A DNA stretch of 5,724 bases from JAIEPT01 sp038217425 (GCA_038217425.1 JBBQPM010000303.1:1-5724), one strand, 5' to 3'. Shown: positions 1 to 5,676, counted from the first letter of the stretch. The notes: generated by a model not told the origin, from the letters alone. Numbers and translations are program-made.

Positions 1-567
1 GAGCGTCGCGCTCGAGTCGATGTTCTCGGCAAAGAAGCGCGCAGTATCGAGCATCACGTCTCCAACGAGATGTACGCCTTGGCCGATTCCCTCGGCCTCC
101 AGGTTCATCACCGAAGCACGTGTGGGGCACAGCAGCACATCCGAGAGATGATCGACGACGACGCGATTGATCTCCTCGGGCATGCGACGGTTGAACGAAC
201 GCAGTCCCGCCTCGACGTGCGCGATCGGGATGTGCAGTTTCGCTGCCGCGAGGGCGCCGGCGAGCGTCGAGTTGGTGTCGCCGTACACCAGCATCAAGTC
301 GGGCTTCGCTTCCAGGCAGACGCGTTCGATCGCCTCGAGCATCCGCCCAGTCATCTGCCCGTGCGGCCCGGAGCCGACCCCCAGGCGGTAGGCGGGAGCG
401 GGTATGTCAAGCTCCTTAAAAAAGACCTCCGACATGTTCTCGTCGTAGTGCTGGCCGGTGTGGACCAGCGTTTCTTGCAAGGAGGGATGGCGAACGAGCA
501 GGCGCGAGAGGACGGCCGCCTTGATGAATTGCGGCCGGGCGCCGACGATCGTGAGCATGCGCTTCAT
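1..567 (-). CDS. wecB: UDP-N-acetylglucosamine 2-epimerase, non-hydrolysing (5' part, cut by window edge)
   Basis: Cytoplasmic enzyme that interconverts UDP-GlcNAc and UDP-ManNAc, supplying ManNAc units for surface polysaccharide. The first 189 residues are present, about half of the usual length near 370; the C-terminal half, with the remaining UDP-binding region, lies outside the window. Reading the minus strand from the ATG at 567 gives the family signatures in order: VGARPQFIK at residues 8-16, HTGQHYD at 36-42, YGDTNSTLAGALAA at 95-108 and HVEAGLRSFNRRMPEEINR at 117-135. By alignment from memory with the E. coli enzyme, D97, E119 and E131 match the catalytic acidic residues. ATG 567 was chosen because the conserved VGARPQF normally sits within ten residues of the N-terminus. 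An in-frame ATG at 558 (Met4) is possible. The ribosome site is weak (GGA about 6 nt upstream). The gene is divergent from the sugar dehydrogenase gene. The frame is open throughout. Identification is firm. Confidence 0.93.
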   Translation of the reverse strand, partial: MKRMLTIVGARPQFIKAAVLSRLLVRHPSLQETLVHTGQHYDENMSEVFFKELDIPAPAYRLGVGSGPHGQMTGRMLEAIERVCLEAKPDLMLVYGDTNSTLAGALAAAKLHIPIAHVEAGLRSFNRRMPEEINRVVVDHLSDVLLCPTRASVMNLEAEGIGQGVHLVGDVMLDTARFFAENIDSSATL

Positions 568-669
568 GACGTCCAATCTACGCGCCCGCGCCCCGACTGG
601 CGAGCGCCCTCGGAAATCGCTAGCATGGACACCACAGACGACTCCCTCACCCCGCAAGGATTCCGCCAC
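568..669. other. Divergent intergenic region
   Basis: This 102-bp gap separates the start of the epimerase gene (minus) from the dehydrogenase gene (plus). It should hold the promoters of both genes, but I see no convincing -35/-10 pair on either strand. TAGCAT at 621-626 is the best plus-strand -10-like hexamer and has no good -35 partner. The only clear signal is the Shine-Dalgarno AAGGA at 656-660. Confidence 0.5.
656..660 (+). promoter_or_regulatory. Ribosome binding site that fixes the start at 670
   Basis: AAGGA lies 9 nt before ATG 670. The same frame is open for 200 codons further upstream and has an in-frame ATG at 625. Only ATG 670 combines a Shine-Dalgarno site with an immediate signal peptide, so it is preferred. 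Confidence 0.65.
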
Positions 670-2709
670 ATGAAACGCGTTCTCCCATTGCTCCTCGCGC
701 TCGTCGGCGCCGGCTCGGCGCACGCCGACGCCCTCCCCAAACCGCTCATCGACGGACTCAAAAACCCCGAATCCGTCTGCGTCTCCAGCGACGGCAAAAT
801 CTACGTCACCCTCATCGGCGAATTCGGCAAAGACGGCGACGGCTCCGTCGTTCGCATCGACAAGGACAAGGCCGTCACCATCGCCGACGGGCTCAACGAT
901 CCCAAGGGCATCGTCGCGTCCGGCGACTTCCTCTACGTCGCCGACAACAACCGCGTCCTCCGCATCGACTCCAAGAAAGGCAAGGTCGACCAGCTGGCCC
1001 CGACCAACGCCTTCCCGACCGATCCGCTCTTCCTGAACGACATCGCCATCGACATCGAGAGCGGCACGCTCTTCGTCAGCGATTCGGGCGACCTCAAAGG
1101 CAAGGGGGGCGTCGTCTACCGCATCTCGCCCAAGGGCCTGGTCGACGTGCTCGTCGACGCGACCTTGCTCCCTGGCCTGAACACGCCCAACGGCCTGATC
1201 CTCGACGGCGCCTCGCATCTGCTCGTGCTCGACTTCGGCTCGGGCAAGCTGCACCGCGTCAAGCTCGCCGACCGCTCCTCGACGGTCATCGCCGAGGGTT
1301 TCGACGGCGGCGACGGCCTCGCCTGGGATCGCTTCGGCCGACTCTTCATCAGCTCCTGGAAGCTCGGCAAACTCTGGGTCATCCCCCGGCCTGGCGACAA
1401 GGCGATCGAGCTGCCTTATGAATTCAAGTCGGCCGCCGACCTCTGTCTCGATCCGACCGATAAGATGCTGCTGATCCCGGACATGAAGGCGGGCACGCTC
1501 ACCGCACTGCCCGCGCAAGTCCCCGGCAAGAACGTCGATTTCTCGGCGCTCGACCTCAAGACCGAAGTCGCCTTCCCCAGCCTCAAATGGACCGGCTGGA
1601 GCGGCGAAGCCGACGACGGGAAACCCAATCCGCTGCGTCCCATCCTGCTCACCCACGCCGGCGACGGTTCCAACCGCGTCTTCGTGCCGACCCAGCAGGG
1701 CGTCATCCACGTCTTCGACAACGACCAAAAAGCGACCAAGACCGACATCTTCCTCGATCTCACCAAGAAGGTCCGCTACGACGACAAGACCAACGAAGAA
1801 GGTTTCCTCGGCCTCGCCTTCCACCCGAAATACAAGCAGACCGGCGAGTTCTTCGTCTTCTACACGCTGAAGAACGCCAAGCATCCGCTCACGAACGTCG
1901 TGTGCCGATACCGCGTCAGCAAGTCCGATCCGAACAAGGCCGACCCCGATTCGGAAGAGGAGCTGCTGCGTTTCGAACGTCCATTCTGGAACCACGACGG
2001 CGGCACGCTCGCCTTCGGGCCCGACGGCTTCCTCTACATCGCGGTCGGCGACGGCGGCGCTGCCAACGATCCCTTCGGCAACGCCCAGAACCTCTCGGTT
2101 CTGCTCGGCTCCATCCTCCGCATCGACGTCGATAGTAAGCAGAAACCCTACGGCATCCCGAAGGACAACCCGTTCGTGGCGCGCCGCGACGGCGGCGCTC
2201 GACCCGAAATCTTCGCCTACGGCCTACGCAACGTCTGGCGCCTGTCGTTCGACCGCAAGACCGGCGACGGCTGGATCGCCGACGTCGGTCAGAATCTGTA
2301 CGAGGAAATCAACCTGCTCGTCCCCGGCGGCAACTACGGCTGGAACCGCCGCGAGGGCCTGCACCCGTTCGGCGCTCGCGGCGCCGGGCCGGAGAAGTCG
2401 TTCCTGGAACCGATCTGGCAGTACCACCACGACATCGGCCGATCGATCACCGGGGGCCACGTTTACCGCGGCAAACGTCTGCCGAGCCTGGAGGGGAATT
2501 ACGTCTACGCCGACTACGTCTCCGGGCGCCTCTGGGCGCTCAAGTACGATTCGAAGGAAAACCGCGTGGTCGCCAATCGTTCGATCCAGAGCGAGAAGCT
2601 GCCGATCCTGTCGTTCGGCGAAGACGAGCAGGGCGAGGTCTACCTGCTGACGTATTCGCCCGCGGGCCGAGGATTGTACCGGTTCGCGGAATCGGCGAAG
2701 AAGAAGTAG
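670..2709 (+). CDS. Secreted SMP-30/gluconolactonase-like propeller fused to PQQ-type glucose/sorbosone dehydrogenase domain
   Basis: 679 residues. Residues 1-19 form a signal peptide (MKR, a Leu-rich core, AHA before D20), so the protein is exported. Residues about 22-290 form an SMP-30/NHL-like beta-propeller with repeated 'G.l..p.gi..' and 'lyVaD' strands. Its E34, N123 (LND), N174 (PNGL) and D215 (GDGLAWD) are spaced much like the metal-binding residues of SMP-30 lactonases. Residues about 302-675 form a soluble PQQ glucose/sorbosone dehydrogenase propeller: GFLGLAFHPKY, WNHDGGTLAFGPDGFLYIAVGDGG (in two parts, near 440-463), GSILRIDVD, YGLRNVWRLSFD near 517-528, DVGQNLYEEIN and GGNYGWN. 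H442 is the expected catalytic base; R520 and N521 match cofactor-site residues. The likely reaction is oxidation of an aldose to its lactone in the periplasm, with PQQ. There is no CxxCH haem motif and no membrane anchor, so the electron acceptor is unknown. Substrate and PQQ use are inferred from the family. The N-terminal domain could be a non-enzymatic NHL propeller. Confidence 0.87.
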   Translation: MKRVLPLLLALVGAGSAHADALPKPLIDGLKNPESVCVSSDGKIYVTLIGEFGKDGDGSVVRIDKDKAVTIADGLNDPKGIVASGDFLYVADNNRVLRIDSKKGKVDQLAPTNAFPTDPLFLNDIAIDIESGTLFVSDSGDLKGKGGVVYRISPKGLVDVLVDATLLPGLNTPNGLILDGASHLLVLDFGSGKLHRVKLADRSSTVIAEGFDGGDGLAWDRFGRLFISSWKLGKLWVIPRPGDKAIELPYEFKSAADLCLDPTDKMLLIPDMKAGTLTALPAQVPGKNVDFSALDLKTEVAFPSLKWTGWSGEADDGKPNPLRPILLTHAGDGSNRVFVPTQQGVIHVFDNDQKATKTDIFLDLTKKVRYDDKTNEEGFLGLAFHPKYKQTGEFFVFYTLKNAKHPLTNVVCRYRVSKSDPNKADPDSEEELLRFERPFWNHDGGTLAFGPDGFLYIAVGDGGAANDPFGNAQNLSVLLGSILRIDVDSKQKPYGIPKDNPFVARRDGGARPEIFAYGLRNVWRLSFDRKTGDGWIADVGQNLYEEINLLVPGGNYGWNRREGLHPFGARGAGPEKSFLEPIWQYHHDIGRSITGGHVYRGKRLPSLEGNYVYADYVSGRLWALKYDSKENRVVANRSIQSEKLPILSFGEDEQGEVYLLTYSPAGRGLYRFAESAKKK

Positions 2710-2738
2710 CTCGTTCCCGGGCTCTGCCCGGGAACGAG
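2710..2738. repeat. Perfect 12-bp hairpin directly after the dehydrogenase stop codon
   Basis: CTCGTTCCCGGG (2710-2721) and its exact reverse complement CCCGGGAACGAG (2727-2738) enclose a 5-nt loop, CTCTG. The hairpin begins at the base after the TAG stop. No T-run follows on either strand (AATTAGCG on plus), so it is not a canonical intrinsic terminator. It may still end or protect the transcript. From memory, GTTCCC..GGGAAC palindromes of this kind recur in planctomycete and other environmental genomes; that is not shown by this window. Confidence 0.75.
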
Positions 2739-2744
2739 AATTAG

Positions 2745-2855
2745 CGATTACCGAGCCGCGCCCGTCAGGAAGCGGGTACGCAAAAACTCGCGTGAAGCCT
2801 GACGTTTCCGCGCGAGATGCTGTCCCGCTTCCTGACGGGCGCGGCTCGGTGATCG
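2745..2855. repeat. 111-bp inverted-repeat element with 32-bp arms between convergent genes
   Basis: The left arm 2745-2776 and right arm 2824-2855 are reverse complements over 32 bp, with one mismatch (T2749 against G2851, a G-U pair in RNA). The loop is 47 nt (2777-2823) and holds a small inner dyad, CTCGCG at 2787-2792 with CGCGAG at 2811-2816. The loop also contains GCCTGACG, resembling TCCTGACG of the right arm. The right arm ends one base before the aldolase stop codon (2857-2859). It may act as a two-way transcription stop, or be a miniature palindromic mobile repeat. It encodes no protein. Confidence 0.8.
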
Positions 2856-2856
2856 A

Positions 2857-3861
2857 TCACACGCGCATCTTGCTCGCCTGGCCTGCTTGCCCGAACGAGA
2901 CCATGCGGGCGACGCACACCTTCTTCATCGCCTCGCGCGCCGGCTTCATGTAGTCGCGCGGGTCGAACTTTTCCGGCCCCTCCGCAAGCGCCTTACGCAC
3001 CGCCGCGGTCATCGCCAGGCGGTTGTCGGTGTCGACGTTGATCTTGCGCACGCCGTGCTTGATGCCGAGTTGGATCTCCTCGACCGGCACGCCCCAGGTC
3101 TGTTTGATCTTGCCGCCGTACTTGTTGATGAGATCCTGCAACTCTTGCGGCACCGACGAGGAGCCATGCATGACGAGATGGCAGTTGGGGAGGCGTTTGT
3201 GGATTTCCTTGATGCGGTCCATCGCCAGGACGGAGCCGTCGGGTTTGCGGGTGAACTTGTAGGCGCCGTGACTGGTGCCGATGGCGACGGCGAGGGCGTC
3301 GACGCCAGTCTTGGCGACGAAGTCCTCGGCCTCGGTGGGATCGGTAAGGAGTTGATCGTGCGAGAGTTGTCCGACGGCGCCGTGCCCGTCCTCTTGTTCG
3401 CCTTCGCCCGATTCGAGGGAGCCGAGACAGCCGAGTTCGCCTTCGACGGAGACGCCGACGGCGTGGGCGAGTTTGACGACCTGGGAGGTGACGTCGACGT
3501 TGTATTCGTAGCTCGCGGGGGTTTTGCCGTCTTCCTTGAGGGAGCCGTCCATCATGACGGAGGTGAAGCCCTGATTGATGGCGCTGGTGCAGGTGGCGAC
3601 GCTGTTGCCGTGATCTTGATGCATGGCCACGGGGATGTGGGGATACAGCTCGGCGGCGGCGAGCATGAGATGACGGAGGTAGTTGTCCTGAGAGTAGGAC
3701 CGCGCCCCGCGCGAGGCCTGGATGATGGCGGGGGAGTCGGTTTCGTGGGCGGCTTCCATGATCGCCTGGATCTGCTCCATGTTGTTGACGTTGAAGGCCG
3801 CCAGCCCGTAATTGTTCTCGGCCGCGTGGTCGAGAAGTTTTCGCATCGCAACTAAACCCAT
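2857..3861 (-). CDS. fba: Class II fructose-bisphosphate aldolase (Calvin-cycle subtype)
   Basis: Cytoplasmic zinc enzyme that reversibly cleaves fructose 1,6-bisphosphate to dihydroxyacetone phosphate and glyceraldehyde 3-phosphate in glycolysis and gluconeogenesis. 334 residues, close to the 340-355 usual for the CbbA-like subtype. Motifs in order: AAFNVNNMEQIQAIMEAA at residues 21-38; MHQDHGNS at 80-87, with catalytic D83 and zinc ligand H84; SVMMDGSL at 101-108; VEGELGCLGSLE at 139-150; the subtype's HDQLLTDP at 168-175; GTSHGAYKF at 195-203 (zinc ligand H198); LVMHGSSSVPQ at 229-239 (zinc ligand H232); KINVDTDNRLA at 273-283 (phosphate binding). The frame is open 87 codons further upstream, but that extension overlaps the divergent TPM-domain gene. 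ATG 3861 matches the family N-terminus and has GGAG 9 nt upstream. All key residues are present. 'Calvin subtype' is a sequence class only; nothing here indicates carbon fixation. Confidence 0.96.
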   Translation of the reverse strand: MGLVAMRKLLDHAAENNYGLAAFNVNNMEQIQAIMEAAHETDSPAIIQASRGARSYSQDNYLRHLMLAAAELYPHIPVAMHQDHGNSVATCTSAINQGFTSVMMDGSLKEDGKTPASYEYNVDVTSQVVKLAHAVGVSVEGELGCLGSLESGEGEQEDGHGAVGQLSHDQLLTDPTEAEDFVAKTGVDALAVAIGTSHGAYKFTRKPDGSVLAMDRIKEIHKRLPNCHLVMHGSSSVPQELQDLINKYGGKIKQTWGVPVEEIQLGIKHGVRKINVDTDNRLAMTAAVRKALAEGPEKFDPRDYMKPAREAMKKVCVARMVSFGQAGQASKMRV

Positions 3862-3870
3862 GACGAAGAT

Positions 3871-3874
3871 CTCC
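3871..3874 (-). promoter_or_regulatory. Ribosome binding site of the aldolase gene
   Basis: On the minus strand GGAG lies 9 nt before ATG 3861. It supports this start over the long upstream extension of the frame and over Met6 (ATG at 3846). Confidence 0.65.
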
Positions 3875-3894
3875 GCTGGAGGGTGAACGAATCG

Positions 3895-3925
3895 GAGACA
3901 TTTTATAGACGAACCGGCATATAAT
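3895..3925 (+). promoter_or_regulatory. Candidate promoter of the TPM-domain gene (perfect TATAAT)
   Basis: A consensus -10 TATAAT occupies 3920-3925 in otherwise GC-rich DNA. The best -35 is GAGACA at 3895-3900 (4 of 6 matches), with a long 19-nt spacer. Transcription would begin near 3932, giving a leader of about 45 nt. The span overlaps the candidate aldolase promoter on the other strand. Confidence 0.5.
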
Positions 3926-3930
3926 GAGTG
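3902..3930 (-). promoter_or_regulatory. Candidate aldolase promoter
   Basis: The minus strand has TATAAA at 3907-3902 as a -10-like box, which would give a leader of about 34 nt before ATG 3861. The -35 region (about 3925-3930, CACTCA) is a poor match to TTGACA, so recognition may rely on an activator or a different sigma factor. The placement is tentative. Confidence 0.35.
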
Positions 3931-3934
3931 CACA

Positions 3935-3957
3935 GGTCTGGGAATTCCTTCCAGGCC
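3935..3957 (+). other. Small leader hairpin upstream of the TPM-domain gene
   Basis: GGTCTGG (3935-3941) can pair with CCAGGCC (3951-3957) through seven base pairs, one of them G-U, with a 9-nt loop. It lies a few bases after the predicted transcription start and ends 8 nt before the ribosome site. It may stabilise the 5' end of the mRNA. It is short and could be chance. Confidence 0.3.
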
Positions 3958-3965
3958 CGCCCTTT

Positions 3966-3970
3966 GGAGG
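3966..3970 (+). promoter_or_regulatory. Strong ribosome binding site of the TPM-domain gene
   Basis: A full GGAGG stands 6 nt before ATG 3977, the strongest Shine-Dalgarno site in the window. It suggests good expression and settles the start codon. Confidence 0.8.
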
Positions 3971-3976
3971 ATTCTC

Positions 3977-5041
3977 ATGCTCCGCACACGATGGTCAGGA
4001 CTCTCGGCCGTTCTGTTCGGTTTGTTGATGCTCTCGAGCTCGGCGTCGGCGCAGGTGAGCGACCAGCGCAAGCTGTTCAGCGAGCGCGCCGTGCAGGATG
4101 CCAACGCCGTCATTGGCAACATCGCTCGGAATTACAAGAAACAACTCGTGATCGAGACGCGCCTGGCGCCTTCGGAAGTGAAAGACGCGCCCAAGGACAA
4201 AGTCGGCGCTGCAATGGCGAATTGGACGAAGACGGAGTTCAAACGCCGCAATATCGACGGCGTTTATGTCGTCATCACCAGCAGCCCGGACAGATTTTAT
4301 GTCTTTGTAGGCGATAACACGCGCACAAGCGGATTTGTCAAAGAAGAGGATCGACTCCGCATCGAGAAAACACTCGCGGATCTCTTGCCCAAACCGGCCA
4401 AGCATGATGAGGCGCTTGGGTCGATCACACAGATCGTAAACTCGGCGATGGCACAGCGCCCTATCGGTAACCAGAAGGGAGCTCCAAAGGCTGGCGCTGG
4501 CGCTGCTCCCGTAGGCGCCGGAAACGCCGCTGAGGATGAGGGGATGTCGTTGGGCATGATGATCGCGATCGGTATCGGCATCTTGCTGGCAGTTTGGATC
4601 GTATTCGCCATCATCCGGGCATTGACGGCGCCGCGGATGCAACCGGGCATGGGCGGTCCAGGCGGTCAGCCTGGTTACGGCGGATATGGTGGGGGCGGCG
4701 GAGGAGGCGGTTTCATGACCTCCATGCTCGGCGGCCTCTTCGGTGCGGCCGCAGGTATGTGGATGTACAACAGCTTCTTCGGCGGCGGCTCCTCCGCTTT
4801 CGGCGGATCTCCCCCGATGGGAGGAGCGGGGTCAAGTCCTTCCGACCCAGCCCCCGATACCAGCGGTTCCGGCGGCGGCGGCAGCTATGGCGAAGATCCC
4901 GCCGCGCCTGACGCCGGCGGCGGCGACTGGGGCGGGGGCGGCGGCGGAGATGCCGGCGGCGGCGACTGGGGCGGCGGAGGCGGCGGCGGCGATTGGGGCG
5001 GCGGAGGGGATGGCGGAGGCGGCGGCGGCGGAGATTGGTAG
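3977..5041 (+). CDS. Exported membrane-anchored TPM-domain (YgcG/Psb32-like) protein with Gly-rich tail
   Basis: 354 residues. Residues 1-25 look like a signal peptide (MLRTRW, hydrophobic core, ASA before Q26). Residues about 33-158 fit the TPM fold: a helix, the strand LVIETRLAP, a helix with ANW (W83), then IDGVYVVITSSPDRFYVFVGD at about 93-113 (two strands) and a helix with an acidic stretch. An Ala/Gly/Pro linker leads to a membrane segment at about 192-213, followed by Arg, so the tail is predicted to be cytoplasmic. Residues 222-354 are Gly-rich, with a hydrophobic glycine-zipper-like patch (FMTSMLGGLFGAAAG, from 246) and four GDW motifs (W318, W331, W340 and the final W354). TPM proteins such as YgcG and plant Psb32/TLP18.3 are linked to the envelope or to photosystem repair; their biochemistry is poorly settled, so no reaction is assigned. 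Many YgcG-like proteins also end in Gly-rich runs closed by Trp. Codon use in the TPM region is less GC-biased than in the neighbours. Confidence 0.72.
   Translation: MLRTRWSGLSAVLFGLLMLSSSASAQVSDQRKLFSERAVQDANAVIGNIARNYKKQLVIETRLAPSEVKDAPKDKVGAAMANWTKTEFKRRNIDGVYVVITSSPDRFYVFVGDNTRTSGFVKEEDRLRIEKTLADLLPKPAKHDEALGSITQIVNSAMAQRPIGNQKGAPKAGAGAAPVGAGNAAEDEGMSLGMMIAIGIGILLAVWIVFAIIRALTAPRMQPGMGGPGGQPGYGGYGGGGGGGGFMTSMLGGLFGAAAGMWMYNSFFGGGSSAFGGSPPMGGAGSSPSDPAPDTSGSGGGGSYGEDPAAPDAGGGDWGGGGGGDAGGGDWGGGGGGGDWGGGGDGGGGGGGDW
4913..4974 (+). repeat. In-frame direct repeat within the Gly/Trp tail
   Basis: A 23-bp unit beginning GCCGGCGGCGGCGACTGGGG occurs at 4913-4935 and again at 4952-4974, a period of 39 bp (13 codons), so copy-number change keeps the frame. 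Shorter GGCGA(C/T)TGGGGCGG variants follow to 5003. It encodes AGGGDWGG units. This looks like recent slippage or unequal exchange in low-complexity DNA. Confidence 0.7.
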
Positions 5042-5062
5042 GTCGCTCCCAGGGTAACATTT

Positions 5063-5102
5063 AAAGCGGGGACGTGCATCAAAGGCACGTCCCCGCTTTT
5101 TT
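5063..5102 (+). terminator. Strong intrinsic terminator after the TPM-domain gene
   Basis: A perfect 15-bp stem, AAAGCGGGGACGTGC (5063-5077) with GCACGTCCCCGCTTT (5085-5099), encloses a 7-nt loop and runs into six Ts (5097-5102). It lies 21 nt after the TAG stop. On the minus strand the stem is followed by only AAATG, so it stops plus-strand transcripts best. It may also stop the convergent lipoprotein transcript, whose stop codon is at 5105-5107. Confidence 0.88.
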
Positions 5103-5104
5103 CG

Positions 5105-5530
5105 TTATTCCGCCAACAAATCGAGATGGAAATCGTTCAAGCTCGGCTTCACTTCCAACGCGATCTTTGACGTCTCCGGGTCGGCGAACTTTTCCAGGAT
5201 CAGCGACTGCGGAATGTCGTACTTGCCGCCGGACCGCTGATCGTAGTTCGTGGGCGCTAGCGAGCGGATCGAAACGCGGTAAAAGCCCGAGGCGACGCCG
5301 AGCGTGTTGCCGGTGTACATCTGAAAGGTGCCGTCTTCGCGGATTTTGCCGGTGGCGAGTTGGCCGACCTGATTCTTGGTGGTATCGGGGACCATCACGA
5401 CCAGTCCGCTGCGGAGGTTGTAGCCGTTGTAGGTGACTTTGCCCTGGACTTGGCCGATCGGGGCGCGATGGCATCCCGTGACGGCGAGCGATAATAGGAA
5501 GCATCCGAAACGGAGCGACGCGGCGTTCAT
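5105..5530 (-). CDS. Small secreted lipoprotein with carboxypeptidase-regulatory-like beta domain
   Basis: 141 residues. The N-terminus has R7, a hydrophobic run and a lipobox VTGC, so lipidation at Cys20 is predicted and the mature protein should be membrane-tethered outside the cytoplasm. The mature part opens with GQVQGKVTYNGYNLRSGLVVMVPD (two adjacent pieces, about residues 26-49), the pattern of Ig-like carboxypeptidase regulatory domains. GKIREDGTFQMYTGNTLGVASGFYRVSI follows, typical of the next strands, and then a tail with LEVKPSLNDFHLDL. Family members of this size are numerous in planctomycetes and have no established activity; none is claimed here. ATG 5530 was chosen because the signal peptide begins there and AGGA sits 4 nt upstream. 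The frame continues 34 codons further, but that stretch is Arg-rich and not signal-like. The gene is convergent with the TPM-domain gene, and its stop is 63 bp from that gene's stop. Confidence 0.82.
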   Translation of the reverse strand: MNAASLRFGCFLLSLAVTGCHRAPIGQVQGKVTYNGYNLRSGLVVMVPDTTKNQVGQLATGKIREDGTFQMYTGNTLGVASGFYRVSIRSLAPTNYDQRSGGKYDIPQSLILEKFADPETSKIALEVKPSLNDFHLDLLAE

Positions 5531-5562
5531 GGCATCCTGCCTTGCCTGGAAAAAAGGTGCTC

Positions 5563-5595
5563 GGCGAAATAGTAACGCATCGGCCCAATTTCGCC
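5563..5595. promoter_or_regulatory. 8-bp dyad overlapping the lipoprotein promoter, possible operator
   Basis: GGCGAAAT (5563-5570) and its exact reverse complement ATTTCGCC (5588-5595) are 17 nt apart. One arm covers the start-site edge of the -10 box and the other lies in the -35 box. This is a plausible binding site for a dimeric repressor. An 8-bp dyad can also arise by chance. Confidence 0.3.
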
Positions 5596-5597
5596 AA
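5569..5597 (-). promoter_or_regulatory. Candidate sigma-70-type promoter of the lipoprotein gene
   Basis: On the minus strand a -35 box TTGGCG (5597-5592) and a -10 box TACTAT (5574-5569) are separated by exactly 17 nt. Each box matches the consensus at 4 of 6 positions. Transcription would start near 5562, giving a leader of about 32 nt. Confidence 0.5.
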
Positions 5598-5676
5598 GCC
5601 CGATTCACGGCCGCTATTCGGGGGCGCGCCAATGGTTTCCGGCACTCGTCCCGGCATAATCGGCGAGCCAGGTCGC
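5598..5676. other. Non-coding stretch upstream of the lipoprotein gene
   Basis: No convincing coding frame, RNA gene or repeat is seen here. Frames open on both strands have compositions unlike the neighbouring proteins. Confidence 0.4.

Noticed and set aside
70..669. N-terminal extension of the dehydrogenase frame
   Set aside because: It lies opposite clearly conserved epimerase codons, its residues resemble no domain, and the signal peptide begins at 670.
1587..2135. 182-codon plus-strand frame inside the dehydrogenase gene
   Set aside because: Arg-rich out-of-frame shadow of conserved propeller codons.
2745..2855. CRISPR array or structured ncRNA
   Set aside because: There is only one inverted pair, with no direct repeats or spacers and no promoter-like sequence. 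A palindromic repeat explains it better.
2887..3855. 322-codon plus-strand open frame
   Set aside because: It is fully antisense to the aldolase gene, whose motifs are complete. The product is a Gly/Val/Asp-rich shadow caused by GC-biased codons.
3862..4122. Upstream extension of the aldolase frame
   Set aside because: It would overlap the divergent TPM-domain gene and add residues with no family match. ATG 3861 has a good ribosome site and the expected N-terminus.
4713..5060. Arg-rich and Pro-rich minus-strand frames opposite the Gly tail
   Set aside because: They are mirror images of GGC/GGA glycine codons, giving poly-Arg or poly-Pro. They have no start signals and no family resemblance.
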